64,000 nucleotides of DNA from Virgibacillus proomii (GCF_018916875.1 NZ_JAHLNO010000019.1:1-64000), one strand, 5' to 3'. Counted from the first letter of the stretch, positions 7,625 to 16,606 are shown. Translations and numbers: made by a program. Notes: generated from the letters alone by a model not told the origin.

Positions 7625-8284
7625 ATGAATAAACAAGATTTGATTTCTCTGATTGATTATACATTATTGAACCCAATCGCAACGAGAAAATGTATTAAAA
7701 TATTTTGCGAGGAAGCTATTGAGTATGGTTTTAATACCGTTTTTGTTAATCCTTACTATGTTTCATATGCACATAGTCTTTTATCTCCACACCATATTAA
7801 AGTTGGAATCCCAATAGGGTTTTCATTAGGAGGAGCAGTAACTCGTGTCAAAGTAGAAGAAGCAAAACAAGGGATTAAAAATGGTGCTGAAGAAATAGAT
7901 ATGCTTATTAATATTGGAGCCCTTAAATCTGGCGAATTTGATGTTGTGAAAAACGATATTGAAGAAGTGGTTAAAGTTGCTAACGGATTGACGACTAAAG
8001 TGATTATTGAAACAGCGTTACTAACAGAGAAAGAAAAAATTATAGTAACGGAATTAATCATGGAAGCAGGGGCAGACTTTGTGAAAACGTCTACGGGATT
8101 TAATGGTGGTGGTGCAACGATTGAAGATGTGCAGTTACTTCGCTCAATTGCAAAAGACAAAATTGGTGTCAAAGCTGCTGGAGGAGTGAAAACTTATCAG
8201 GATGCTGTTCAAATGGTAAAAGCTGGTGCAAATCGTATTGGCTCTAGCAGTGCAATAGTAATGATTAATCATGACGCTTATTAA
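7625..8284 (+). CDS. DeoC-family (deoxyribose-phosphate type) aldolase
   Basis: A 219-residue class I aldolase. KTSTGF near residue 155 carries the Schiff-base lysine of the DeoC family; EEIDMLINIGAL supplies the catalytic aspartate region and VKAAGGVKT the second lysine region. The TIM barrel length matches DeoC. Canonical DeoC cleaves 2-deoxyribose 5-phosphate to glyceraldehyde 3-phosphate and acetaldehyde, but no nucleoside genes are nearby. In this PTS operon it more likely cleaves the ketose or deoxy-sugar phosphate produced by the dehydrogenases; that role is inference. Confidence 0.85.
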   Translation: MNKQDLISLIDYTLLNPIATRKCIKIFCEEAIEYGFNTVFVNPYYVSYAHSLLSPHHIKVGIPIGFSLGGAVTRVKVEEAKQGIKNGAEEIDMLINIGALKSGEFDVVKNDIEEVVKVANGLTTKVIIETALLTEKEKIIVTELIMEAGADFVKTSTGFNGGGATIEDVQLLRSIAKDKIGVKAAGGVKTYQDAVQMVKAGANRIGSSSAIVMINHDAY

Positions 8285-8341
8285 AAAATCAATATAGTCT
8301 ATAGGTAAAACTTTAGTTACTATCGATAAGGGAGAAAAATC

Positions 8342-8503
8342 ATGATAGATATTTTTTTAGATTTTATGTTAGGGTCTTTTAGAGTAATTAGCCAATTTTA
8401 TTTTGAAAATCAACTAGTTTTCAACACGATCGTGATCGGTCTTGCAGCATATAACCTATTCTTTAATAGAAGCAGAAATGTACAAAGTGACTCAAAAAAC
8501 TAA
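8342..8503 (+). CDS. 53-residue single-pass membrane protein in the PTS operon
   Basis: An open frame with ATG at 8342, an AAGGGAG ribosome site 8 bases upstream and a TAA at 8501. It encodes MIDIFLDFMLGSF, an internal hydrophobic helix around FNTIVIGLAAYNLFF, then a polar basic tail ending SDSKN. It lies between the aldolase and the second dehydrogenase with operon-like spacing (57 and 35 bp). No family is recognised. It could stabilise or regulate the IIC permease as other small membrane proteins do, but nothing shows this directly. Confidence 0.6.
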   Translation: MIDIFLDFMLGSFRVISQFYFENQLVFNTIVIGLAAYNLFFNRSRNVQSDSKN

Positions 8504-8538
8504 ATAACAGCAAATAGCCAAATAAGGGGGCGTTTATC

Positions 8539-9633
8539 GTGAGAGCTTTGAACTTATATGGAGAAAAAGATATTCGTTTTGAAGAAAACACTCCCAAGCC
8601 AACTATAAAGAATAGAGAGGATGTTATTATTAAGGTGAAATCAGTAGGGATTTGTGGATCTGATCTATCTAGATTCACCAAATTAGGTCCCTATATAAAA
8701 GGAATGACATTTGGTCATGAGTTTGCGGGGGAAGTTGTAGAAGTTGGTGAAGATGTAACACTCGTAAAAGTAGGAGATCGAGTTGCAGGTTGTCCTGCGT
8801 TTGTTTGTAGGAAATGTGAAAGTTGTCTTAAGGGAGAACCTGCACGTTGTGAAAAGTTAGCTGTTATTGGTGCATTTCATCCGGGAGCCTATGCTGAATA
8901 TACGAAACTACCAGAAAGTCATGTTTTAAAATTGCCAGATAATGTAGGCTATGATACAGCAGCAATGGTAGAGCCATCTGCAGTTGTTGCACACGGATTT
9001 TACCAAACTAGCATTCAGGCTGGGGCTGAAATAGCTATTATGGGGGTTGGTAGTATTGGATTATTAGCTGTACAATGGGCGAAGATCTTTGGTGCAAAAA
9101 AAATATATGCCATTGATATAGACAATAAAAAATTAGCTATTGCCAAAAAGCTTGGTGCTGATGTGATTATTAATTCCAGAGAAAAACCTGCATATAAACA
9201 AATAATGGAACATACGAATGGGAGAGGGGTAGATTTAGCCGTAGAGTCTGCAGGATCACCTGTTACTTCTCAACAGGTTCTCGCATTACCATGTAAAGGC
9301 GGAGAAGTAGTATTTATGGGGATACCATATGCAAATATCAGTATGGAACGTTTTTATTTTGAAAAAATTGTTCGCAATGAATTGACTATTTATGGTTCAT
9401 GGAATGCGGTATCTTCTCCGTTTCCAGGTAAAGAATGGGATGCAACCATACATTATATGAGTAAGGGTCTAATAAGATCGGAATCCATGATATCACATAC
9501 CTTTTCATTAGCTGAGGGGCCAGAAGTATTTCAAAAAATAGTAAATAATCAAATCGATTCAGTTAAAGTGTTATTTCATCCCGAAATAATAGAAAAAACA
9601 GGAGGATTAACCAGAGAGACAATAATCATATAA
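8539..9633 (+). CDS. gatD: galactitol-1-phosphate 5-dehydrogenase-like zinc dehydrogenase
   Basis: A 364-residue MDR protein. The zinc ligands are Cys39 (GICGSD), His60 and Glu61 (FGHEF); structural cysteines are at 90, 93, 96 and 104, and the nucleotide site is GVGSIG. The start MRALNLYGEKDIRFEE and the GSWNAVSSPFPGKEW segment are characteristic of GatD-type enzymes, which oxidise galactitol 1-phosphate to tagatose 6-phosphate with NAD. A GTG start follows AAGGGGG. It is the last gene of the operon, with a terminator at 9711-9745. No tagatose-6-phosphate kinase or GatY-type aldolase is present, so the exact pathway is uncertain. Confidence 0.85.
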   Translation: MRALNLYGEKDIRFEENTPKPTIKNREDVIIKVKSVGICGSDLSRFTKLGPYIKGMTFGHEFAGEVVEVGEDVTLVKVGDRVAGCPAFVCRKCESCLKGEPARCEKLAVIGAFHPGAYAEYTKLPESHVLKLPDNVGYDTAAMVEPSAVVAHGFYQTSIQAGAEIAIMGVGSIGLLAVQWAKIFGAKKIYAIDIDNKKLAIAKKLGADVIINSREKPAYKQIMEHTNGRGVDLAVESAGSPVTSQQVLALPCKGGEVVFMGIPYANISMERFYFEKIVRNELTIYGSWNAVSSPFPGKEWDATIHYMSKGLIRSESMISHTFSLAEGPEVFQKIVNNQIDSVKVLFHPEIIEKTGGLTRETIII

Positions 9634-9710
9634 ATATATTAAAAAGGTAAGACAGCAGTTTTTAGTAATTTTATGCCATTTTACATTGAAAAAAGATTCC
9701 ATTAATCGCA

Positions 9711-9745
9711 CAGGCTCATTCAAATAACGTCTGAGCCTGCTTTTT
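9711..9745 (+). terminator. intrinsic terminator of the galactitol-type PTS operon
   Basis: CAGGCTCA and TGAGCCTG form a perfect 8-bp stem with a 13-base loop, followed by C and five Ts. Confidence 0.8.
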
Positions 9746-9820
9746 CATTGCTTCCCGTCAGAAATTCTGCCGTTTGTACGTCACTAACGGATCGCTTTTG
9801 TTCTACTATAGGAAAGTATC

Positions 9821-9890
9821 AAACTTTAGGCTTTATAGTATAAGAAAAACTACAGCTTTCGCTAAAGACTTGGCGACAAGCCAAGTTTTT
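9821..9890 (+). repeat. 70-bp dispersed repeat, copy 2, ending in a hairpin
   Basis: Gap-free match to 1651-1720. The terminal ACTTGGC/GCCAAGT hairpin lies just beyond the stop codon of the sortase gene and, read on the minus strand, may help end the haem-uptake operon. Confidence 0.6.
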
Positions 9891-9899
9891 CTAACAAAC

Positions 9900-10661
9900 T
9901 TACTCTTGTTTAGAAATTTTTGCATGAACAACGAAACGCCCTTCATCAGGATCCAGTGTATAATCACAAGTCGACAGTGTAATTATCGTATCATTCTCAT
10001 TCACTTTTACATCTGATTTGAAGATTGATTTATCTTGAATTTCCTCAACTAATTGTTTGTACTCATCCTGGGTAGCAAAATCAGTTTGAATATAATCAAA
10101 GTCCGTTGTAGTATGGTAGACAGAAAATACTTCTGCATCATAGCTGTTATATATCGTATCAAAAAATACGTTACGGTGGTTTGTAAAAAAATCTTTGTCC
10201 GTATACTTTCTTAAATTATGAAACATTGTTCCATCCTTCATGTTATGTCCATATAAAATAATATTACGATTATATGAAGCTACATTATTACGATAATCCA
10301 TAAAAATACTACCAGCTCTTGAGTTTTCCTCTTTATAATTTCGATATAAATAATGCTCATTATTGTCAGCTTGCAAAATAGGGTAATTGATTTTTGTTTT
10401 ATCTATCGTAAGCCAACCGACAATATCCGAATTAATTTTGTGTAATTCTTTAAATTGCTTTCGTATTTCACCTTTCTCAGCTGATGTTTCTGAACGATTT
10501 GTATGTGTCGCATATATATCCTGCACATCAGCGAGTACTTGCCGATTATGATAGTAATCTAATCCTAAGGATCCTAATTCATACGCTGAATATATAAACA
10601 CCCCAATACAAATAGTTATCACCACATTAGAAAGCCATTTTCGGATTTTTTTACCACTCAT
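9900..10661 (-). CDS. srtB: class B sortase
   Basis: A 253-residue membrane-anchored transpeptidase. A signal anchor spans residues 10-30; the catalytic His139 is in LYGHNM, Cys232 in LSTCDY and Arg242 in GRFVVHA. Class B features include the WLTIDKTKINYPILQ segment and the long helix before the catalytic cysteine. It would link NEAT proteins carrying NPxTS-type signals (encoded at 13422-15783) to peptidoglycan. It is the last gene of a seven-gene minus-strand operon laid out like the Listeria svpA-srtB and Bacillus isd loci, and should be induced by iron limitation. Confidence 0.93.
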   Translation of the reverse strand: MSGKKIRKWLSNVVITICIGVFIYSAYELGSLGLDYYHNRQVLADVQDIYATHTNRSETSAEKGEIRKQFKELHKINSDIVGWLTIDKTKINYPILQADNNEHYLYRNYKEENSRAGSIFMDYRNNVASYNRNIILYGHNMKDGTMFHNLRKYTDKDFFTNHRNVFFDTIYNSYDAEVFSVYHTTTDFDYIQTDFATQDEYKQLVEEIQDKSIFKSDVKVNENDTIITLSTCDYTLDPDEGRFVVHAKISKQE

Positions 10662-10682
10662 TTTATCACCCCAAGTTGAACC

Positions 10683-11453
10683 TTAAATCCCAATTGGAAT
10701 TGTATAAAGCCCTGTATCTTCATCTTCTTTTACAAGAACGTTTATCCCATAGACTTTTTTCATAAGCTCATTTGTAATTACTTGTTTTGGAGCACCTTTT
10801 CTTACTATTTGACCATCCTTCATAGCAATGATAATGTCACTATATCGAATAGCCTGATTGATGTCATGGAGTACCATTACAATAGTTATGCCTAACTCTG
10901 TATTCAATTCTTTAATCAGTTCTAATAACTCATATTGATAATAGATATCCAAATAAGTTGTCGGTTCATCTAAATATAGAAAAGGTGTATGTTGGGCTAA
11001 GGTTAGGGCAATCCAAACTCGTTGTTGCTCTCCACCAGATAAGGTATGGAGATGATGGTTTCTTTTTGCAAATAAGTTAGTCTTGTTAAGAGCCCATTCA
11101 ATTGCTTTAGCATCTGCTTTTTTATCTTGAGAAAAAAACGACCGATAAGGTAACCTGCCATAACTAATTAGTTTTTCTACCGTCATATCAGCTGGAGCAC
11201 TGTTTTTTTGATGAACAACTGCTACTTTTTTAGCGAATTCCTTTGGCTTAAAATCAACTAATCGTTTACCGTCTAATTGTACGCTTCCTTTGTAAGGTGT
11301 ATAGTGTTTGGACAATACTCCAAGTAGTGTTGACTTTCCGCTGCCATTCGGACCAATGATCGTAGTTATTTTACCAAGATCAATTTCTCCGCTTATATTA
11401 ATTAGATGATTGTTTTTATGGTCGTAAGAAAACGTAATATCTTTAAGTTCCAT
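10683..11453 (-). CDS. haem/iron ABC transporter ATP-binding protein
   Basis: FecE/BtuD-type ATPase of about 256 residues with Walker [10 protein letters not shown], signature LSGGEQQR, Walker B FLYLDEPT and the switch histidine in VLHDINQA. I start it at the ATG at 11453, which overlaps the permease stop by 11 bp; a GTG at 11465 is an alternative but leaves little room for the ribosome site. It powers the IsdE-permease system encoded directly upstream. Its gene is coupled translationally to that permease and precedes srtB. Confidence 0.9.
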   Translation of the reverse strand: MELKDITFSYDHKNNHLINISGEIDLGKITTIIGPNGSGKSTLLGVLSKHYTPYKGSVQLDGKRLVDFKPKEFAKKVAVVHQKNSAPADMTVEKLISYGRLPYRSFFSQDKKADAKAIEWALNKTNLFAKRNHHLHTLSGGEQQRVWIALTLAQHTPFLYLDEPTTYLDIYYQYELLELIKELNTELGITIVMVLHDINQAIRYSDIIIAMKDGQIVRKGAPKQVITNELMKKVYGINVLVKEDEDTGLYTIPIGI

Positions 11454-12429
11454 AAATTCGATCACTCTTCCTTAGTAAAAATATGAGAAATGGCCCGCCG
11501 ATTAATGCCATAATAATTGAGGCAGGAATTTCATTCGGTGCAATGATGATTCTTCCTAACGTATCAGATAATAAAATTAACAAAGCCCCTAGAATTGCTG
11601 TAAAGGGGATAAGAACTTTATGATCCGTCCCTACTAAAATGCGCCCAATATGTGGTACAAGTAAGCCGACAAATAAGAACAAGCCAGCTGTTGCCGTTGC
11701 AATGCCTGCTAACAAAACAGCAATTGATGAAATAACAAAACGAGCAACATTTACATTTAACCCTAAGCTTTTAACGGTTTTATCTTCTAATGCTAAATAA
11801 TTACACCAAGCAAATACCAAAAACGCCAAGATTAACCCGATCGTACCGTAAACCACGATGATTTCAACATCTGCCCATTTCTTCATAGATAACGTGGAGG
11901 TTGTTACTTCTTGCACCATGGAAGAGGTATAGCTCCCACGATAGTTAAAGGTTTGGCTTAAACTTGTAAAAATGGCATGAATAGCTACCCCGATTAAAAT
12001 CATGCGCAATGGATTCAATCCCGACTTCCAAGAAAATGAATAAACTAGGAAAAAGGCTATCGAGCCACCTAAAAAGGCAAATAACGGGGTATAAAAGAAT
12101 AATGTTGGAAAAAAACTTACCATTAACATACTCATGAATCCTGCACCAGATGATACACCAATAATCCCAGGTTCAGCTAAAGGATTTCTCATAACTGCCT
12201 GTATAAGTACACCAGAAACAGATAGTGCTGCTCCGGCAAATATAGCAATAATTATTCTTGGTAGACGCAGATCTTTGATGACCTCGACATTGTCATTTGT
12301 TCCAGATATCAACCCTTGAATAAGCTCCACCAAGGATACGTGAATACTTCCTGTAGTTGCAGAGAACACGATTACGAGGCTTAATAATAAAATAATTGTA
12401 ATAAAGCTAATGATTCGCTTATTCACCAT
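11443..12429 (-). CDS. isdF: haem ABC transporter permease, FecCD/BtuC family
   Basis: A 328-residue permease with about ten membrane helices and hallmark segments RLPRIIIAIFAGAALSVSG, NPLAEPGIIGVSSGAG and LLVPHIGRILVG. The ATG at 12429 overlaps the end of the isdE gene and has AAAAGGG before it. It forms the membrane channel for haem delivered by the IsdE-type lipoprotein. The GTG at 12435 is a less likely start. Orthologous position to IsdF/Lmo2183 in related operons. Confidence 0.9.
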   Translation of the reverse strand: MVNKRIISFITIILLLSLVIVFSATTGSIHVSLVELIQGLISGTNDNVEVIKDLRLPRIIIAIFAGAALSVSGVLIQAVMRNPLAEPGIIGVSSGAGFMSMLMVSFFPTLFFYTPLFAFLGGSIAFFLVYSFSWKSGLNPLRMILIGVAIHAIFTSLSQTFNYRGSYTSSMVQEVTTSTLSMKKWADVEIIVVYGTIGLILAFLVFAWCNYLALEDKTVKSLGLNVNVARFVISSIAVLLAGIATATAGLFLFVGLLVPHIGRILVGTDHKVLIPFTAILGALLILLSDTLGRIIIAPNEIPASIIMALIGGPFLIFLLRKSDRIYGT

Positions 12430-13351
12430 TGACACCCTTTTCTATCTCGTTACTTTTATTTTCCTCTGGATACAACATGCCAAATAATGCATCTAATGCT
12501 TGGGGAGCAGCCAGATTAGCTGTTGTACCGAAAAGAAGTTCCTCTAAGTCGTACACCCGGTCATTTTTTACTGCGTCAAAATGCTTCCAAATATCATTTT
12601 TCTTAAATTCTTTATCAAACATCTTAACTACTTCATCAGGCATACCGTGCGCTGCGCGTAAAATAATATCCGGGTTTGCCTGTTGTAAAAATTCCGTATT
12701 GGAAGCTAGGTATTCGACCTTTTCTCCTGAAAACACGTTGACTCCACCGGATATTTCTACCAAATTTCCGATATAAGAGCGGTCAGTTGCTACTAAATAA
12801 CTACCTGGTACTCCCATTAAAATAAGGACACGTGGAGGTTTCTTCCCTTGAATTTTTTTATTAATTTCAGCTACCTTATCTTCAAAAGTTTGTACGATTT
12901 TTTCTGCTTCTTCTTCGCGATTATATTCTTTACCAAGATTGTTTATCTCTTTATGCATATTTTCTATACTTTGTAAATTGACATATCGGGTATCAATGCC
13001 TGCATCATCAAATACAGACTCTAAATCGTATTTTAGTGTTGTTACAGACATTACTTCTTTGGGGTTTAACGACATAATTCGTTCCATATCAGGACTCATC
13101 GGATTCCCTACTTCTGTTACGCCGTTATATCTCTTTGGTAAATCTTTATAGCTTGTTGGTATTCCAATTAAGTCCAGTTTAAGTGCATCCATTATTTCTG
13201 TAACGGCAACTGTAGTAGCAACGATACGATTATTTTCAGGGTCACTAGCTTCTCTTACAGTAGTTTTTCCATTTCCTTCTCCTGAGCAACCAGCTAATCC
13301 AATGATTACTGTAATCAAAAGAAATATGAATAGCTTTTTCATTAGCATCAT
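12419..13351 (-). CDS. isdE: haem-binding lipoprotein IsdE
   Basis: A 310-residue substrate-binding lipoprotein with lipobox GLAGC (Cys22). The IsdE fingerprint is YKDLPKRYNGVTEVGNPMS, where Met85 corresponds to the axial haem methionine of IsdE. RAAHGMPDEV supplies His235, the second haem ligand. A FATTANL-like GTTANLAAPQAL segment near the end is also typical. It takes haem from NEAT proteins and passes it to the permease. Three ATGs (13351, 13348, 13342) are possible; the last gives the conventional MKKLF start, while the ribosome site GGGGG fits the first two best. Confidence 0.92.
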   Translation of the reverse strand: MMLMKKLFIFLLITVIIGLAGCSGEGNGKTTVREASDPENNRIVATTVAVTEIMDALKLDLIGIPTSYKDLPKRYNGVTEVGNPMSPDMERIMSLNPKEVMSVTTLKYDLESVFDDAGIDTRYVNLQSIENMHKEINNLGKEYNREEEAEKIVQTFEDKVAEINKKIQGKKPPRVLILMGVPGSYLVATDRSYIGNLVEISGGVNVFSGEKVEYLASNTEFLQQANPDIILRAAHGMPDEVVKMFDKEFKKNDIWKHFDAVKNDRVYDLEELLFGTTANLAAPQALDALFGMLYPEENKSNEIEKGVNGE

Positions 13352-13421
13352 GGCCCCCTTATCGTAAAAATTGTAAAGTAGGAGTCTTGTTACGTGTGCA
13401 ACAAGACTCCAATAACAGTTA

Positions 13422-15119
13422 TTAAATCATCGAACGTATTTTTTTACGTAATTTAATCACTATAGGGATTAAAGAACCTAATAATAAACTAGAAAATAAA
13501 ACAAGTTTAGCTGTATCGCTTGTAGTTGGATTGTTGGTTTGTTTTCCCGTTTCTTTAGTAGTGGCTAGATTCTGTTTATCACCGCGGTCTTCATTACGGT
13601 CAAAGCTTGGTCCTTGTTCTTCTCTATTCTCTTGTTTTTTAGAAGGCAGTTTAGTCGCATCTGTAATTTTCTTCTGAGGGTAGGACTCTCCCTCTTTAAG
13701 CAATTTGATGGAGTTAGGATCAAATTGGAATTGAATATCATATTCATGGTGATAATTTAAATCAGGAATATCAACCTTTACCCAAGCATCTAATTTGGTA
13801 AATAAATCTTCTACTGTAAATTCCACGACACGAGTATCTGCTTTAGAATCATGACTTAATACTTTTGGATCTACTAGCTTTCCTTCGTGATATACTTTAA
13901 AATCTGTAATCCATGAGCTGTTTTTTAAGGTAATAGCAATCTTTTTTTCTCCATTTTTTACTTTTAAATGACCTGGACTGACGACATAATCATTCATAAC
14001 AGATACTTGATTGGTATTATTTTTTAATACTTTATAAGCAATCGAATACATGCCATCTTTCAAGTTTTTTGGATCGATCTTTTTATTCGATTCTGTTGGC
14101 CGTTTCGTCTGCTTTTTTGGTTCTTTATTTGAATTTTCCGACTGATCAGTTGGAACTTCTGGCTTTTTATTTAGATTCTTATTTGGGTCTGTCTGATCTT
14201 TATCGGGTTGTTTGACTTCTACTTCTTTTAAACTATTTTGATTAAACGACAGTCTAAGTGGTTGATCTCCTTGGTGCGATCCGACCTTGTATTGTACGTT
14301 TGCATTCATGATAGTTGCTAGATGATTCAACTCATACGTAACTTTTCTCCAATTTTCGGCTTCATTTATATTTTCTTTTACCGGTTCCTTTCCATCTACT
14401 TGGAAGCCCGTAATTGTTCGATGATCATTTAAGGTGAGGGTAAGGTGAGTTTTTCCATCTTTTACAAATAAGGAAGCTGTCTTATCAATATATCTTGACA
14501 TGCCGGACGGCTTGTCCTCTTTAGCATGTAATGATGCAACTTCGATCGTATAATTGCCGTCATCTACTTCTATAATAGCTGGAGTACTCTTGTCCTTACT
14601 AGGCTCCTCTGGTGTTGGTTTTTCCGGATCGGCTGGTTTTTCTACCAACGGAATATTGGACGGATCGAATTTAAAGCGAATATTATACTTGTTATCATAT
14701 TCAAAGCCGGGGATTCCCGTAACGATGATATGGACTTTAGCATTTACCATTTCTTCAAGGTTAGGAACATCGAATTGGACAAGGCGAGTATTTTCTTCTT
14801 TATTTTCACTAATCACTGACACATCCATAAATTTTCCGTTATTTTCGACTTTAAAATATTGCCACCAAGAACTGTTTTTCAATGTTGTCTGAACAGTATA
14901 TTTCCCATCTTGAACAATCAACTTGGCTGGTTTTTGTAAATAATCATCGGCTACAGAAGTGTTATCTTCATTTTCCTTCCAGACAACAAACGGTAATTCA
15001 TACTCGCCATCTGCGAATACTTTTTCATTTGACTCGGCCGCTGCAACTGGTGATAAGGTCGGTGTAACAGTCATAAGCATTAAGAATGCCATTAAAAGTA
15101 TAGAGCCTAACTTTTTCAT
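13422..15119 (-). CDS. cell-wall protein with three NEAT haem-binding domains
   Basis: A 565-residue surface protein: signal peptide (1-28), NEAT1 (about 36-155), NEAT2 (186-296), a charged linker, NEAT3 (354-470), a polar stalk and a C-terminal sorting signal NPTTSD (530-535) with hydrophobic helix and basic tail. NEAT1 has Tyr141/Tyr145 (YDNKY) and NEAT3 Tyr456/Tyr460 (YHHEY), the YxxxY haem ligand pair. NEAT2 has QPLRLSF at this place and lacks both tyrosines, so it probably binds a protein partner or has lost haem binding. The position and architecture resemble Listeria Hbp2/SvpA. It is anchored by the sortase B of the same operon. Confidence 0.92.
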   Translation of the reverse strand: MKKLGSILLMAFLMLMTVTPTLSPVAAAESNEKVFADGEYELPFVVWKENEDNTSVADDYLQKPAKLIVQDGKYTVQTTLKNSSWWQYFKVENNGKFMDVSVISENKEENTRLVQFDVPNLEEMVNAKVHIIVTGIPGFEYDNKYNIRFKFDPSNIPLVEKPADPEKPTPEEPSKDKSTPAIIEVDDGNYTIEVASLHAKEDKPSGMSRYIDKTASLFVKDGKTHLTLTLNDHRTITGFQVDGKEPVKENINEAENWRKVTYELNHLATIMNANVQYKVGSHQGDQPLRLSFNQNSLKEVEVKQPDKDQTDPNKNLNKKPEVPTDQSENSNKEPKKQTKRPTESNKKIDPKNLKDGMYSIAYKVLKNNTNQVSVMNDYVVSPGHLKVKNGEKKIAITLKNSSWITDFKVYHEGKLVDPKVLSHDSKADTRVVEFTVEDLFTKLDAWVKVDIPDLNYHHEYDIQFQFDPNSIKLLKEGESYPQKKITDATKLPSKKQENREEQGPSFDRNEDRGDKQNLATTKETGKQTNNPTTSDTAKLVLFSSLLLGSLIPIVIKLRKKIRSMI

Positions 15120-15147
15120 TTCCTTCTCCCTCTTTCTATTCCCAATT

Positions 15148-15783
15148 TTATTTAACTGCGAATTTTCTTATCATGATGAACCCGGAAGCGATTAAAGCAA
15201 CTACAAATAAAATGATTGGTGTTTCGTCAGATGTTTTTGGGTTTTTTTCGGCTTTTTGTTTTGTTCCAACATTCTGGTTATTATCCGACTTTTCTTTCTT
15301 TGCCGACACGTTATCGACTTTATCTTCGTTTGTACTTGTTTCTTGGTTTTGACTAGCTACTAAACCGGATGTATCAAATTGGAAACGGACTTTATATTTA
15401 TTGTCATAATCAATATCGGGTACAATAACATGTATGTTCGCGATAACAATCTGATCCAAATCCGGAACTTCAAATTGTACAACTCTTGTATCGTTACCTT
15501 CACTTACTACAGTTACTGGTTTGGATTGGACATGGAATGATTGCCACCAAGAACTATTCTTTAAAGTAATCTGCACTAAATTTTCACCGTTTTTAACAAT
15601 GAGCTTGGCAGGGGAAACTAGATAATCATTTGTCATGGATCTTTCATCCGTATCCCCTTTTAAAACAGTAAAAGGTAGATTATATTCTCCTTCAGCATAC
15701 GGTGAAGCTGCATTTACATGATTAACATGAAATGAGAAAAATGTTATTAGTATGATAAAAAACGGAATAATTATTTTTTTCAA
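15148..15783 (-). CDS. isdC: single-NEAT wall-anchored haem relay protein, IsdC type
   Basis: A 211-residue protein with a signal peptide ending near NAASPYA, one NEAT domain (about 30-140) with the heme ligands in DYDNKYKVRF, a Lys/Asn-rich spacer and the sortase B signal NPKTSDE followed by a hydrophobic helix and RKFAVK. The TTG start at 15783 follows AAGGAG. In Isd systems IsdC sits deep in the wall and relays haem from outer NEAT proteins to IsdE. It overlaps the next upstream gene by 4 bp, indicating one transcript. Confidence 0.92.
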   Translation of the reverse strand: MKKIIIPFFIILITFFSFHVNHVNAASPYAEGEYNLPFTVLKGDTDERSMTNDYLVSPAKLIVKNGENLVQITLKNSSWWQSFHVQSKPVTVVSEGNDTRVVQFEVPDLDQIVIANIHVIVPDIDYDNKYKVRFQFDTSGLVASQNQETSTNEDKVDNVSAKKEKSDNNQNVGTKQKAEKNPKTSDETPIILFVVALIASGFIMIRKFAVK

Positions 15784-16472
15784 CTTGAATTCTCCTTCTT
15801 TTTCTTATTTGTTTTTCGAATCATATATATAATCACAAATGCAAGAATCATTAAGAAAACCATGAAGATAATGATGAAATTACTGATTTTCGTTTCACTT
15901 TCTTTGGATTTTTTAGTGGTTTTTTGTTCTTTTGTTGTTTCGAAGTCTTTCTCTTTTATTTCCAACGTATCTATTGCTTGTTGATCTAACTTTTCTAAGC
16001 TATTTAAATCAAAATTAAAACGTACTGTATACCGGTGGTCATAAACTGGTTCCATCGATTCAATCAATACATGCATTTTAAACTCAATGGGTTCCGTTAA
16101 ATCTCGATCTACCTTAAACTGAACAACTCTGGTATTTTCTTTTTTATCTTCCCGGATTACTTTCACATCGACAAATGAATCTCCTATAGGTGCCTGTAAT
16201 TCTTTCGTCCATTCACTATGATTTAACGTAAACCGTATATAGTGCTCACCATTATGTACAATGTATATTGCAGGCTTTTCAAAATAATCATTAGCAATTG
16301 ATACGGAGTCTGTTTCTGCATGTAATATTACATAATCCAGTGAATATACTCCTTCTTCCACATTTGGTAACTTAGCTTTTGCATCGCTACTTTTAACTGG
16401 ATACCAAACATAGGTGAGAGCATAAAGGAATAGTAAAGTAATAACTGAGATTTTATGGCGATGTTTCTCCAA
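15780..16472 (-). CDS. membrane-anchored NEAT-domain protein
   Basis: A 230-residue protein with an N-terminal signal/anchor (8-26), a NEAT domain (about 38-155) with haem ligands in VYDHRYTVRF, a Lys/Glu/Thr stalk and a C-terminal membrane helix (about 198-220) ending in a basic tail. No NPxT-like sorting motif precedes the helix, so it is probably kept in the membrane rather than the wall. The TTG start is preceded by GGGGG. It is the first gene of the operon and lies just after a Fur box; Listeria Hbp1 occupies the same position. Confidence 0.88.
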   Translation of the reverse strand: MEKHRHKISVITLLFLYALTYVWYPVKSSDAKAKLPNVEEGVYSLDYVILHAETDSVSIANDYFEKPAIYIVHNGEHYIRFTLNHSEWTKELQAPIGDSFVDVKVIREDKKENTRVVQFKVDRDLTEPIEFKMHVLIESMEPVYDHRYTVRFNFDLNSLEKLDQQAIDTLEIKEKDFETTKEQKTTKKSKESETKISNFIIIFMVFLMILAFVIIYMIRKTNKKKKENSS

Positions 16473-16494
16473 TTACTAACCCCCAATCGTCATA

Positions 16495-16513
16495 GATATT
16501 GATTCTCATTATC
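16495..16513 (-). promoter_or_regulatory. Fur box just upstream of the NEAT/srtB operon
   Basis: On the minus strand GATAATGAGAATCAATATC matches the 19-bp Fur consensus at 17 of 19 positions. It lies 22 bp before the first start codon, in the leader of the transcript. Confidence 0.75.
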
Positions 16514-16606
16514 AATTAGATGTAAAATAAAAAGAAGTTCCGATAACTTCCTAACTCTAAAATATATGCTTTAAATCAGTAATTTTCTTTTCCCACCCCC
16601 CTTATT

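Noticed and set aside
9760-9820. Short similarity between the region before the 70-bp repeat and the IS110 C-terminal coding end (TAACGGAT...AGGAAAG)
   Set aside because: The match is short and gapped; it could be chance, so I did not extend the IS110 annotation to this place.
10683-11453. Vitamin B12 (BtuD) assignment for the ATPase
   Set aside because: The fold is shared, but the neighbours are IsdE, NEAT and sortase genes and the region has Fur boxes rather than a cobalamin riboswitch.
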